NCBI GenBank assembly: GCA_051453625.1
Contig: JBOZIK010000001.1
Coordinates: forward strand, 122,277,068 to 122,341,067
Reading direction: 5' to 3'
Length of the DNA stretch: 64,000 nucleotides
Origin: Welwitschia mirabilis
Lineage: Eukaryota; Gnetophyta; Gnetopsida; Welwitschiales
A program made the translations under genes and the position numbers. Below, in pieces: positions 12,401 to 25,583 of the stretch. Numbering within the stretch: position 1 is the first letter of the stretch; each line of letters starts with the position of its first letter. Below the pieces are notes generated by a model. It had not been told where the DNA came from and ran no database searches. It worked only from the letters and a program-made list of their open reading frames with translations.

Positions 12401-14700
12401 TCCTCTTCATGGGCTTTAATCTGATAAACTATTATAAATTTTCATCAAAGAATTAGATAAGTTTAAAAGGCAACATATTGAATTTGTAGTATGAGGGAAT
12501 ATATTAAACAAAGAGCCTACAACATTTTTCAAGATTTTAGAGGAATTATTTAATTAGATTAAATGATGTCTAATAAGACTAACTAAATAAGTATATTTTA
12601 CTTAATAAAAACATATAATGATAGAAAAGATGGAAGAAATGATGTAGAAAATAATAAATGCAATGTTAATCCAATAAATAAAAATATGTATCATAACTCA
12701 TATACAAACTTTTACAACTCCAGTAAAGTCTATAATTCCATCATAACTAGCTTCTTAATAAACTTAGATTATCATACCTCAAATACATTAAGAAGCAACA
12801 AGTCTATATACAATTACTATCAAGAACATTATATATGTATTCTTTATAAACAAACAAGTCACTGATATCAAGCCTAATGAATGAAATGATAGTAGTGTTT
12901 CAAGGTAACGTCACCCCCACTTCTAGAACTAAAATTCGACATTGATAACCAAGCTACCTCAATAATAAGTAAAGACCATCATTGTAAGAATATCAAAATT
13001 ATCAACATAGTTGGTATGAACCTATGTTCTAAGATAAACCCCATCATAGTAATAATGCTAATTTTGTATTTAGATATTTCTATGAATAGTAGATAATGAC
13101 ATAGGTCATAAAACAATAGATGAACTTACTAAAAAAGAAGATTATAAGCATAAAGAGAATGCTAACTAACTTTGTTAGAAATAAAATCCCAGTTTACCTT
13201 CCTAATGGAAATTGAACCTTACCAATAAACCATCTAATAATGCATCATCTATGATGAAGAGAAGTCAAAAGATCCTAGAACCCATACAAAATTATTAAGG
13301 TTTTAGAAAAAGAAGTTAAAATTCTATGAATATAGAAGCAATCAAAAAGAGCCACCGAAAAGAAATAGTTCAATGAAATAAGGAATCAGAGCTATCAAAA
13401 TAAAATCAAGAAAATCCTACCACTCTTATCCCCTTAACTGTAACAATGAAGTCAATAGTCATGCCACTGTTTCCTAAGAATATTTAAATTAAATATTTCA
13501 AGAGATAGAACTAAGAGTCCCCATATTTAAAGAACTTAAGAAAACACCCCCTTACTCCAAATACATAAAAGACTTATTCTCTAATAAGAAGAGAAAATTC
13601 ATCCTTCAATAAATAAACTTAGCTAAAAATAGCTAAAAACATCACTTAAATAATAAATAAGAAATTATCAAGTAAACATAACAATCCTAGTTTATCAACT
13701 ATTTCAATGATCATAAATGAAAAAAATATGTTTCATGCATTACTTGATTTAGATGCTATAATTAATATCATGCTTTTATATCTTTCTAAACCTTAAGGAT
13801 AATAGAATTTTTTGATATTAACATGATCTTATGATTAAAAAACAATTCTATAGTAAATTATTTATGGAATATTAAAAATACTCTAGTATAAATCCATTAA
13901 TAACTATACCTTATAGACTTGATAATTTTGGTAATTACTAAAAAATACCTTTTAATTAGTTTGGGAAGATATTCTTTTTCCATGATTAATACAATGATAC
14001 ATTGCTAAATTAGTTTTGTTCAACTTACATTCACCAATCACAAAAATAAATATGAACATTTTAAAATAAATAAAGCATAAATAAAAAGGTCAAAGTAAAT
14101 AAGAGTTGAAATTTGATGATATTTTAGCTAGGGAACTTTTCACGAAAGATCCTTTTCAATTAGTCCTAAAAAATAAACATGAGTATCAATCACAAACAAA
14201 GAATGTGACAAACAATGTAACCCTAGATAAACATTACTCTTTGGAGCTTAGCATAATTAGGAAACTTCCATGTAAACTGAAGACTAGGAGATCTTAGAAA
14301 TCAAAGAGTTATTATCAAACTTGAAATACATCTTTCTTGATAATATAAAACTAAACCTCTTATCATTATAAATAATCTAAAATTAGAATATGCACTAAGT
14401 GAACTCAAAATATAAAAGAGAACATCCTATCTCTTGCATGATTTCATGAAGATTTACAAAAATGGATTTCCCTAAATTTGATTATGTATAAGATATATTT
14501 AGAGAAAATTATGAAACTCATTATACAACCATCTCAATTTTTGAATTCTATATTCTTAAAGATAGTTAAGGATGAAATTCATACATTATGTGTAAAAAGG
14601 CATTATTTATCTAATACCTAATAATAAATGAGTAAGCTTAATTATATTAGTTTCAAAGAAAAATGTTAAATGATAAGTCTATATTAACTTTTAAAAACTT
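9500..14700 (+). other. Internal 5' part of the outer Gypsy, gag not recognisable
   Basis: By position this stretch should hold gag and protease, but every frame is broken into short pieces (for example 10399-10602 and 14106-14297) with no zinc knuckle or D-S/T-G motif that I can identify. A poly-A run with a short GC-richer patch lies near 10545-10590. Other old insertions may be mixed in. Confidence 0.35.
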
Positions 14701-14739
14701 AATAAAAACATTAAGAATAACCACTTTCCCATATCATAC

Positions 14740-17050
14740 ATTGATCAAATCCCAAAAGAAATTTTTTGCATGGATATTATTGCATTTTGAGTGAATTTGT
14801 TGGTTACAATTATATTGCTATAGCATCTAAGAAACAATATAAAAACATGTTTGCCTCATCTTTTAAAACCTTAGATTATCAATGAATGTCATTTGGATTA
14901 TGTAATGAAGTGGTCATGTTTTAATAAGCTATAACGTTAATCATTTTTTATATGCTTGAAGAGTTCATAAAAATCTTTATGGATGATTTTTTCCTATACA
15001 ATGATTTTTTGTTTTTAATTAACTCTTAATGGGCTTTATAATATTTTTATTATGTTACATTAAAAAGACTTAAGACTAAGATATCAAAAAAAGTCATCTA
15101 ATGCTTAAAAAAGGAGTTATTCTATATCATTATTAACTCTAAAAAATTTCAAAACATTAAGAAACTTGTTAGAACATGCTAGATACTAATGATAATTCAC
15201 CCAAGATTTCTCAAATATTATAAAAATTTGTATGAAATATTCAAAATGATAAACCTTTGATGTGTAATAACTCTTATGAAAAATCATTTAATGTTTTAAA
15301 GGTAAAAATAATCATATCACATATCATTAGGTATTATATTGGCATTAATCTTTTAATCTCATATGTGATGTTTGTAACATTATTATGGGTGTTGTATTAG
15401 GGTGATACATTGACCATAAGGCATATGTTATATACTACATTCTAAAACCCTTAATTTAGCCTAATGTAATTATATTATAGAGAAAAAATAACTATTTGTA
15501 ATAGTTACTACACTTCGTAAGTTCTAACACTAACTAGAAGGTTTTAAAATTGTGTTTTGTATAGATCCCTTGACTATTAAGGTCCTAAAAAATAAGTATA
15601 TTAATAATGTTCATCTTGTTCATTGGTGTCTACTAGTACACTAATTTTACTTACACACCATAGATAAGAAAGAGTGATAAAATGTAACAATAGATCATCT
15701 CTCTTGGTTAAAATTGCTTAAAAACTATTACACTAAGGATACCTTTGATGATCAATTTCTTAATAAGAACTTGTTCATAATACATAAAAAGGACCGTTGC
15801 TAGGTAGAGATTACCAATGAACTATCTATTTTGACTATTTCATAAGACATAACAAGTGAGGATAAGAAATTTTTTCTTAAAAGAATTAAAAATTAGATCT
15901 ATTGAAATTCTTTTTCATGTCAAATTTACCAAGACGAAATTACATGATTATGTGTTCCTAAGTGGTAGTAACTAGCTATTTTGCAAATGCATCATGATAT
16001 AAATGATGGAGATCAGTTAATGAATATAAAATATCTCATAAGATTCTATTAAAATCTCTCATAAGATTCTATAGAATGGATGTTACTAACCAACCCTATT
16101 CAAGGATTTCTATGACTCTGTGACAAAATGTAACCACTTCCAATGTTTAAGTGGATTTTTTAAGAAAGATGAAATTCCAATGAATATGATCTAAGAATGT
16201 AAATTATTTTATGTTTGAGAAAATAACTTTATATGACGATTTCATGATTTAAATTATTATTAATACATCATTATATCTATTGACTATGTTATAAAATGGA
16301 TAGAAACTAAAGAAACTAAAATAAACAATGTCAAGATTATTGTAAAATTCTCTTAAGGTATATTTTACAATGTTTTTTCCATCCACGAGTTTTTCATTAG
16401 GGATTAGGAAATACATTTTTTTAACCAAACTATAAGAGAACTAATGAAGTCAGCAAGAAATCTATGTAATGTTGTGACTTCATATCACTCACAAAATAAA
16501 TCACCAAGTTGAGAATTTCATCTAATAAATTAAAATAATACTGCCTAAAATGATTAATTTTAATAAAGAGTGACACAAAATGTTGAATGATGCACAATGA
16601 AATTATAGGATGAGATAGATAAATTCATTAGATTATACTTCATACTAACTCATCTATGGAAAATAATGTTTACCATGAATAGAAATTTAGCATAATTTTA
16701 CAAGTTAATGGAAAAGTTACACCTCAATAATGAAGATGGCACTTTAAAATGAATTCTACAACTTAAAAATTAGATGAAATAAGATATCATGTGATTATCA
16801 ACTAATAAGTCATAAACAAGAAACTAAAGTATTACCATGATAAGAAGGTTAGAAGGAACAATTTCAACCCTAGTAATAAAGCTTTATTGTACAACATGAA
16901 ATTGCGTACATTTCCTAAAAAACTAGTTACTAAGTGGGAAGGACCTTATAAAGTAGTATTAAAAAATTAGAGTAGGCATTATAATTGAAAAACTAAACAA
17001 TGATAATCAATTCATAGTAAGTGATCAATAATTAAAAATATAACCTTGCA
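14740..17050 (+). pseudogene. Gypsy pol remnant (reverse transcriptase, RNase H, integrase)
   Basis: Frames joined across many stops show the usual domain order. The reverse transcriptase at about 14.79-15.13 kb has FVGYNYIAIA, then SFGLCNE, then the catalytic motif FMDD inside IKIFMDDFFLYND, still intact. RNase H is at about 15.35-15.7 kb, with SKTLN-like text and later DHLSWL, the remains of the ADHLSRL segment after RNase H. Integrase is at about 16.1-16.9 kb (SYHSQNKSPS region, then YTSYXLIYGK). The last segment near 16.97-17.05 kb (RVGIIIEKLNND, then FIVSDQXLKI) matches the element's usual pol C-terminus. The spacing and FMDD form fit Athila/Tat elements. It is clearly dead, with stops in every frame. 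Confidence 0.82.
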
Positions 17051-17059
17051 TTAAGTTCA

Positions 17060-18570
17060 GACAAGATTCATATGTATGTTATAAAGAAAATGTGTTTTAC
17101 AAACAAATAAAAATAACTTAAAATAATCTTTTTTTTAATATTAGTCTCTACAACATACTGATTACCTTATGATAAAATCCTACCACTTGCTTATTACTCA
17201 TGAATACTTAATAATAGCATGACACTACCAACTATTATGTTATAAGCTATTGCTAGGATGATAAGATCTTAAGTTTTCTTACTAATTGTTACTACACCTA
17301 TGTTATACCATGACAACTAGAGTGATAACTTTGAGTTCACATATAAAAATCACTATCACTAAGAAACAACTAGCGATATTCTTACAATAGGGTTTTTAAA
17401 AGCTATTACAAAATTAGTATTTAGTAATAAGTTATAGGTAATTAAAAAATATAAAGTTGTGATCTTACTATTACTAAGGTAAAATTCTCATTTTGTTTAT
17501 TTTCATTCAAGCACAATCTATCTTTTTTTTTGGTCATGTGATCCTCCACAAAAGTAGTAACATTTGCACATATGATAGGTTTCTCTTTTTCTTTTTTTAT
17601 TTCCTTCTTTTAGAATGTCATCATTAGCAACACCCTTAACCTCATGAGTAATTGTTATTATCTAATATTACATCATTTTTTTAGTACTTTTGCAACAAGG
17701 GTAGGGTTATGATTTTTAGTTTAGAATTTAACAAAATAAATCCCTATTTTTTAGCTTATTTTATCTTTTTTTAGTAGTTTTCTTATTTTCACTCACAACC
17801 TCATTTACTTGATTTAAAAACCAGATATTTCATATTTAATTTCATCTTTCAAGCTAGAAAAAGAAAAGAAAGGGAAAAGATCTTTTCTCCTTTTTGTAAT
17901 AACACAAAACTCTAGTTTTTAGTATATTTTTAAAAATTAAAAGACTCTCCTTTCTGATGCATAAAGTTTTAACATTCGTTTCTTTGTAAACTGGACAGCT
18001 CTACCATAACATTAATTTTGGATTTATTTTTATTATAAATTATTTACCTTTTGATAAAGAGTAGTCATTTTGATTTAAGAAAATTAAAAGTTGAAGCACT
18101 CTTATACACATCACCACAATAATTTTCTTTACCTCTTAAGTTCTATTATTTTCAAGGCTTTAGATTTTATCTCTCCTATCCAATTCCATACTTCTTCTAC
18201 ATTTTTAAGAACTTTCAAGTCATCTATGAAAATAGTTTTATTTTTCTTAATTTTCTCCCTATTGAAAATTCCTTATATTATTTTCATGTAGAGTACCTAA
18301 ACTTGTTTTCAATTTCAGACTAATTGTTTAGGCATAAAGGTTTCACTTTAAATAAGTATACTATTATTGAAATTATTACATTTTAAATAGAAAGTATCCT
18401 ATACCCTATATTTTTTCATTTAATATTAACTCTTAGAACATTATTCCCTTTTTATGAGAACTAATACATACTTTTGTTTTCTATCATTGGTGATGCATCA
18501 CTTCATTTATAAGGATTTTCATTAATATCCATTTATGTTTTCTTTCCTAGGTTTGATTGTTTGCAAAATT
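17060..18570. other. AT-rich spacer downstream of Gypsy pol
   Basis: No coding similarity was seen in any frame. Athila/Tat elements commonly have a long non-coding stretch after pol, and this may be one. Confidence 0.35.
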
Positions 18571-18579
18571 ACCATGGAT

Positions 18580-19600
18580 TTCTATATGAAAGAAACTAAT
18601 GCTAACTTTTCTATGCTAGGCAAAACAACAAATGTATTCACAAAAAATGATGAGTAGCTCTAGGATATCAAGTAGTTTAGCCTCTACTGCTGAAAAATTT
18701 CCTAATCAATTTCTTATGTAGGCTCCTACTACCATCACCCCTACTTCATCCTTATAAGTTAATATAGAGAAAAGAAGGCTACTTTATAAATTCACCTTGA
18801 TTTCAAAATTATATTATACTAAGTGGTTAGAGATTGTATATCTTAGGACAATATAAGAATTAATTCATCATGACTTGGCTTAGCTTATTAAGCCTATAGA
18901 TAGAGAGTATTTATGTAGTCAGTTCAAAGAGTTTTATAAGAGTATGAAGACTCTCTTATAAGATCCAAATACATTAAAGAGGAAACTCATCATCAAACTA
19001 AAAATGAAACATATATAAATTAAGATTACTAAGGATTATCTAAGAGGTACTTAGATCATTTTCACACATGATACATGACTATACATAGATATGCATATAA
19101 GGTAATAAAAACTAGAGTTCTTTAAACTTCTATCTAGTGAGGAGATTGTTTCAAAATCCTCTACTTTGGTATTTAAAAAAGGCCTTTCCATCTAGATACT
19201 TTTACCACTTGCATGTGTCTTTATTAGGTTGATGGCCACAAATATTCATCTTACCATGAACATGACTAACTTGATGACATTTTAATGCTAAATTGATGCT
19301 TTATCTACTTAATTTTAAACCTTACAACTCTACTTACATTGTCATAAAATATATGAAATTGATGATTCTATTACCAACCATTATCACATTTCCATTTTTA
19401 ATTAATGCTATCCTAGGATCAAAAAATGTGGCTTTTTCAACTTATGAAGAAATAATACATATATTTAATTTAATAAAAATAAATATAAACAAATTTAACT
19501 TATCAATTATAAATAGATGTAGCCCCTAAATGCATCTACACAATCAACTATAGATGGCACCCTTATGAACTTCCTGACACAACAAGTTTCATAGGTTAAA
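18580..19600 (+). pseudogene. Possible extra ORF of an Athila/Tat element
   Basis: Broken + strand frames include KWLEIVYLR-like text near 18.82 kb, EYLCSQFKEFYKSMKTL near 18.91 kb and FPFLINAILGSKNVAF near 19.39-19.44 kb. The last resembles the FPxLITxLCxxAGV stretch of the plant retroelement protein often labelled 'putative plant transposon protein'. The position downstream of pol would fit an Athila extra ORF. The match is from memory of the family pattern and is weak, so an unrelated broken gene is possible. Confidence 0.35.
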
Positions 19601-20249
19601 GGGGACATTTGAGTTGCTAGCAATTAAATGCAAGCTTAACTACAAGATTTTAACCTAAAAATTACTTGCCTCATAGGTGAGATTTGTGAGATTAAATTGC
19701 ATTTGATAATGGAATTTAAACATGAAATAAATCTGCTACTACTTGTGCTAAAGGAGAAAGAAGAATAGTATTAAGAGACGAAAACATCTTAATGTATGAT
19801 GAAAAACTTTTTAAACTAATGATGAATGCATTTTGATGAGATTTGAATTCACATATTATATAATATTTCATATCTTGAAAAATCAAAATATAATTTTTGT
19901 ACATATGATAATATGATTTATGTACCTCTCTTATGTGTGTTAATGAAAAACGTACCTGTACTATTGATGTGTCTCTTATATTATTGATGTGTGTTTATGA
20001 ATTTTAAATGCTTCCTTAACTAGTAGACTTTTACATATGAATTTTGCAATAAGAACATAATGACATAAATGATAAATAAAATTGGTGTTAATGTTACACA
20101 TTATTTAATCATGTAACAACAGACTATCTTAGTATAGGAAGAAAACTATGATAGCATTATAGATTTACCATTTAAAAATGAAATATATCTCATTTTTACC
20201 ATGTAATTTGGGTTATAAACATATTATTTGGTGTTTAAATAAATATGTT

Positions 20250-20750
20250 ATGAAATAAAACATGCTTAATAAATTTTCAATGATTTTATAAAAACTTAGG
20301 ATTTTATTCTTTTTTAATATAAGCACTGGCTTATCATTAGGTGATAAGCTAGTAATAAATCTATTCTAATAGTTTTATTACATTATATCTAAAGTATGTT
20401 AGAGAACCCTTATGTATAGGCAAGAAGGCAAATGGGATACAATGGAGAAAACTAAGTTAAACAATAGACACAACTTGCATTTTTAATTAATTTTAAGTTA
20501 ATGATTAGATGACTTTTTCTAATGTAGAGATCTTAAATTCTATGAATTTTGGACTAGATTCACTTATTTTTTAAATAGATCATGAGTTATTATAACTCAC
20601 TACTAAATCAGACTCCTAATTTTAACTTTTAGATAAAATATCATTAGCATGCGATCATATCCATAGTTATTTTTATTTAAACATAAAGTAAACCTCAAAA
20701 AACTAATACCTAATAGACCTCCCCTTAATGTCATATCAAAAAGACATGAA
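20250..20750 (+). repeat. Third partial copy of the outer Gypsy LTR
   Basis: The text around 20420-20655 (for example CATTTTTAATTA, then GAATTTTGGACTAGATTCA, then AAAATATCATTAG) aligns in order with 41,140-41,385. The match fades after about 20,735. It may be the start of this element's own 3' LTR, truncated by later insertions. Confidence 0.6.
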
Positions 20751-20929
20751 CTTAAATATAACATCATTTCTAGAACATGCCTCTAGCATAGCATTAGATC
20801 TCATAGCTCATAAAATTTCACAAGGACACGTATGTGCTTACATAAAGATATAATACAGACACTCAGACAGAGCTAGCATATAGATGCTTACATATCCATT
20901 CATACAAAATGGAAGCATTTTTCTTGAAA

Positions 20930-21560
20930 AGGTTCAAATGTAATAGGATCTTTGTCTTTATTGTCTTTCATTATTATAACTCTATCTTCTTCTTTTAATT
21001 TATTCACAATAAATCATAAGCGTAGCTAAGCATTTTTAATATTCATGACCTTTCCTTTTACAGGAGTAATAGATGTTATCTTCTTTATGAAATTGTCTTT
21101 CTAATGCTATAAGAGAATATGAATTATTTTTATGATCTTTAAACTTTTTTTTTATTTAGTTAATAAGTGTATGACTCCTTCAATCTTCTTAACATGAATA
21201 CCATGTTATTATACTTTAAATAAAGGTTGTTAAGTAATATAAGCTTTGCATTATTATTAGGTATAAGAGATTGACTAGTAATAAGTTGAATGAGGATGGA
21301 GTAGAATTTGTTAATGTGATGATCCACAGTAGTTTCTTCATCCATTTTTAAACCATAAGCTTAAAGGTTTAATTTAACTTTGTCTCAATTCCACTTGAGC
21401 TAAACAAATTATCTAACAAATCCTAATTTGCTTTTAATGATTTTTGTAAAGTCAAGATAATGTGAATAATTATCTTCAAGATCAAGATTAATTAGTAAAA
21501 GTTCCTTTTGATCTACCATTTTCCATTCTAAAAGTTTAGATGCATGGCTTAGGTATTGTA
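20930..21560 (-). pseudogene. Copia gag fragment (second Copia element)
   Basis: The - strand frame at 21160-21345 reads MDEETTVDHHINKFYSIL, then LILLNNLYLKYNNMVFML. This matches the UBN2-type gag core of plant Copia elements, whose usual text is DxTSVxDHIxxFxxIxxxL and LLxSLPxSYxxFV. Weaker gag-like sequence continues on both sides. No matching pol was found to the left, so the fragment is truncated there, near the third LTR copy. It is not part of the Copia at 22,134-40,662, which has its own gag. Confidence 0.7.
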
Positions 21561-21569
21561 CCATTTATA

Positions 21570-22128
21570 ATATTTAATACACCTTTCTACATTAAAGTTA
21601 ATTATATTCTAATCTTTGATGAATGAAAAGTTTTTCCATTATATTTTTCAATCTTCTTTTCAATTCCATTTATTATTTTTCTTCTCTTTATAATCCTTAG
21701 AATTTAAGCTTTAAGAGTTTAAGCCCTTAAAAGAACTACAAGTTGTGTTCACCCCTTTTATAGCTTAACACTACTCTCACCCCTCAAAAATGATTTTACT
21801 ATTTGCTTATTTTTTGAAATACATAAAGGTAATGGAATTTCATTTTACAACCAAAAGAAAAATAATAGTACTAAATGAAGTTAGAAATATGTTGGCTTAA
21901 TATAAGATAAAAACTTAACAGTGCAGCATCAATAGAAACACCTATAAGTGGGTGATAAAAGGCCTAAAATAGAGGCAATATAAAATGAATACAAATTTTC
22001 ACTAACAAAACATTAGAACATAATGCTTACATCTTAATTGATAGCTTCTCATAATCAAAAACTAAAGATGTCCTTTAAAATACTAAAGGAATTATTTAAA
22101 TCCAAGTGATTTTTAAGATTTTATTATA
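21570..22128. other. AT-rich flank of the nested Copia
   Basis: This is the left flank of the Copia insertion. It may hold the promoter-side LTR of the second Copia fragment, but I found no partner for it. Confidence 0.3.
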
Positions 22129-22133
22129 GGATA

Positions 22134-24138
22134 TGAATTTATAATACCTAATATCGAAAAGTGTACATCAAAGAAATTTACTAATTTACAAAATGACATT
22201 ATACTAAAATTTATACAACTAAGTTTATTTGTAAAGAAATGTTAAATGTCTAAGAGGATGCATAATACCCATTTATTTTCACAGTATTAACTAAGATTAG
22301 ACAGTGAGTATGTATATGAATATAAAAAAAGGTTGAAAGACTTTCTTAATCACTACAAATGATTTTATGGATGATGTCATTTATGCATAAAAATAACATA
22401 ATGCTAATGATTTGTGTATAATACTAATTTTATTAATCAAAACATAAAATTAAGTGTAAATTATACTAGATGTAATACACAATTTGAAAGAATAACTCTA
22501 ATTTAATAGATTATTAAGCATTAAAAAAAGAAGGCATGACATATTAACATTAGTTATGGTTTTCCAAATATCACTTATGAATCAAAGAGAATAAGTGTTT
22601 AAACAAATGGATGAACAAATGTTATTAGAGGATAAAGGTAAACCTTGCACAACAAATTTAGACTCATATAAATTCTCCTCTTGTTTTGTGTTATTATTTA
22701 AATCTTATTTAGGATCTAGAATAAACCATCAAGAATACACTAAAAAGGTAATTAAATTTTAAAATTACCAAAAAATTTTGTAAATAATAGTAAGTATAAA
22801 CTCATTCAATTACATAAACAAAAATAAACTACCATCAAACATGTTGTTAATTCTTAGAAATTTGATAAAATTTTGATATAAAGATACAAGACTGATACTA
22901 CACAAAATGAATGTAGAAAATTCAGCAAAGGATTTCCTTCCATACATAAAATAAATCATATTTTCATAGTAATAAGAAATTCAAAAAACTTTTAATTTTT
23001 GAACTTAACTAAAAAAATATAAATTTAATTTCTATGGTAGTTATTTAGATTCAAATGTTTGATCATATCTAAAGATATCAAAGGGAAAATGCATGATAAC
23101 TTCAAATCCATGAACAAACATAAAGAAAAAAAGACTTCATAGTGACAATCTAGTCTTACATATAATTGTAAAATAATATCCCTATTTTATGTGTAGCTTT
23201 TTTATAACCCAAAAAATCCTTAAATCCTTCAATCTAGGTAGTGATAATTGCAATCTAAAATTTTGAATCAGTATAGTACTTCTAATAAAATTCAAATAGT
23301 TGCAAATCCTTTAGTTTCTTTATCACCCTAATCTTCATAATGTTTTTAAAGTTTGAAAATAATATTTAACTGTTGAACAGTGAAGTGGTTAAGAGCTAAG
23401 ACTTAAAGTCATGATTTCTTTGATTTAGAAATAGGGAAAGCACTATAAGATGGAAATAAATCCTTAATTTTGTCCTAGCTACACTTCCCTTATTTTTTTA
23501 TTTATGGAATTTCCCTCTTTTTATATGATACTTTTATCCAAAATAATAGTTGCCACACAAATTTTTATAGAAATTTGTTGTTCATTCATCTTCATTTTCT
23601 TGGTGCTAGAGATGATCTTACATGTATTTTTCCTTTTTTTGTGCTCAATCATCTTTAGTAGAAATGCTAAAAATTTTAGAATAGAGATGATTTTGAAACT
23701 TTGAAGGTCACCTCTCTCTTCTAATGCAAGGGTTCTAATAGTTAACAAGATCTTTTAGAAAATGAACAACTCAAAAATGAAGGCCACAATCAAGGAAAAA
23801 AATAATTTTGAATGTTAATCTTTTAGATATTTGAGAAGTTTGTGAGAGAAAGCTGAGTAAAAATTTTTATGAGAATAATCTAGAAGTATAACTTTAGGTT
23901 TTTGTTCAAATTTTAGACACTTCTATCTATGAATTACATAATGGAGATATTTAAATAATCCTTGTGCTTAGGCATAAGTTTCTTTAGAAAATTTCTTTAA
24001 AGTTCATAAAAAAGAAGGTTTATTTTAATGTTTGAAATGTTTGAATTTGTAAATTCAAAAAGAAGCTTAAGTATCATTACACATATTATTAATATTAATA
24101 TTTAATCAATCCAATAATACAAATATTTCCAGCATATT
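22134..24138 (-). repeat. Copia 3' LTR, first part (interrupted)
   Basis: It aligns with 38639-40577 throughout, for example TTTATACAACTAA and GGTTGAAAGACTTTCT. At 24134-24138 it stops at ATATT, where the inner element starts. The LTR text resumes at 34038 with ACATT and continues to 34129. Confidence 0.9.
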
Positions 24139-25569
24139 TGTTAATTATAGTACAATGTCTGAATTAAACTAAATGAAGCACTTAGTATCATTCTTCCATG
24201 GGTATGTATGAGCTAAATTAATTAAAAGATACAAGACTATTATACTTACAATGAAAATTCAAACAAAAAAAAAATTATAAGTTAAGAGAAAGAAAGTGAT
24301 CTTCAATTAGCAATGCAAGGAAATGGAAATGCTCCAAGGATCCAACAATTCATTCATCTCTCCTTATTTGCTCTAATGATTCCTATATCTAAAATATACA
24401 CTAAATCATCAAGTCATTAAGGCTCAGTGTGGAGGCATAATCTCATCCATCATATGAGTGTTGGTTAGTTATTAAGTCCTCTCACTACTTCATAATCCTT
24501 TATAAGTACAAAAAGTATAAACTAAAGTGCACAAGATCCATCAAACAATAGGCACTATAAATCACAAAAGTAACTTTAGAAAATTCACACATCAAAATAA
24601 CTTGATTAATTAAGTAATCTTTATCTAAAGATTTCTAATAGCATTTTACTATACATTAATAATAAAAGAATAATATCTACTTTAAGAACTAGTTCTACTT
24701 AAACATTACTAATACTAATTGAAATTGTGCATTAATAATAAAAGAATTCAAACGAATTCTTTGTTAAAACTAAAAGAAATACATTATGTTAATGAAGGAG
24801 AGAAAAAAGAAGAACCCCTTAACTAGCCTTAGAACATCATAACATTTAATCCTTTAAGTCTTTTCCAAGTTTACCAACCAAAAAGATGAATACAATGAAG
24901 GATTCAAGGCCCTTTTATAGAAAGAGATGGGGTTAAGGGATATTTACAAGCTTTTGGTTTGTAGTGTTAGCTAGAAGAGTAGTGGCTACAAGCCCTTAGC
25001 TTGTAGATTAGGTAGAATCTTCATCATTTACCATTAGGTAGATAACATTCTATCTTGTACCATTTGGTGTGAGTTGTCTTACAGCATTAGGTAGATAAGA
25101 TTTAGTACTCTAGCATTAGGTAGAATCTTCATCATCTAGCATTTGATGGAGATTTATCTTATAGCCTTTAGTGGAGATTATTATATAGCATTTGGTGGAA
25201 TCATTCTCCTGATGAGCTCAACACATGTCCTTTGAAAACAGATTCCTCTACCAACTGATGCTATTGTGACATGTCTCTACTGCAACCTTCCCATACATCT
25301 ACCACATGTTTTTTAATGCTACAACTATGTGTCACCATCTCATTTCTCCATTGCCACTATTATTTTATGCAGAACTATGTTCATCTTCACCATTTATTCT
25401 AAATCATGACTAAAGACCTACAATTATTATGAACAAAAATATAATATTAAATTTTTTTTAAAAACAATAGAAGACATCATTTTATGATAAATAAATAAAT
25501 TAAGTATATTTCTTTATGCTAAATTGATCAATTATACTTACTTAAAATGTTAATTTTGGCATGCAAACA
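24139..25569 (-). repeat. 3' LTR of the inner Gypsy-type element
   Basis: It is 1431 bp and about 90% alike, by eye, to 32589-34037. On the - strand a TATAAAA box at 24919-24913 is followed by GGGCCTTGAATCC. About 24960-25200 holds several degenerate tandem copies of a unit of roughly 30-40 bp around GCATTAGGTAGAAT. Confidence 0.9.
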
Positions 25570-25583
25570 TACCTCCTAATTAG
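25570..25583 (-). other. Polypurine tract of the inner Gypsy-type element
   Basis: On the - strand CTAATTAGGAGGTA directly precedes the 3' LTR start TGTTTGC. Position and purine content fit the plus-strand priming site. Confidence 0.6.

Noticed and set aside
23504-23748. Overlapping frames on both strands (66 and 75 codons)
   Set aside because: They lie inside the Copia LTR, and the matching position in the other LTR (about 39.93-40.19 kb) is broken by stops, so there is no selection for a protein.
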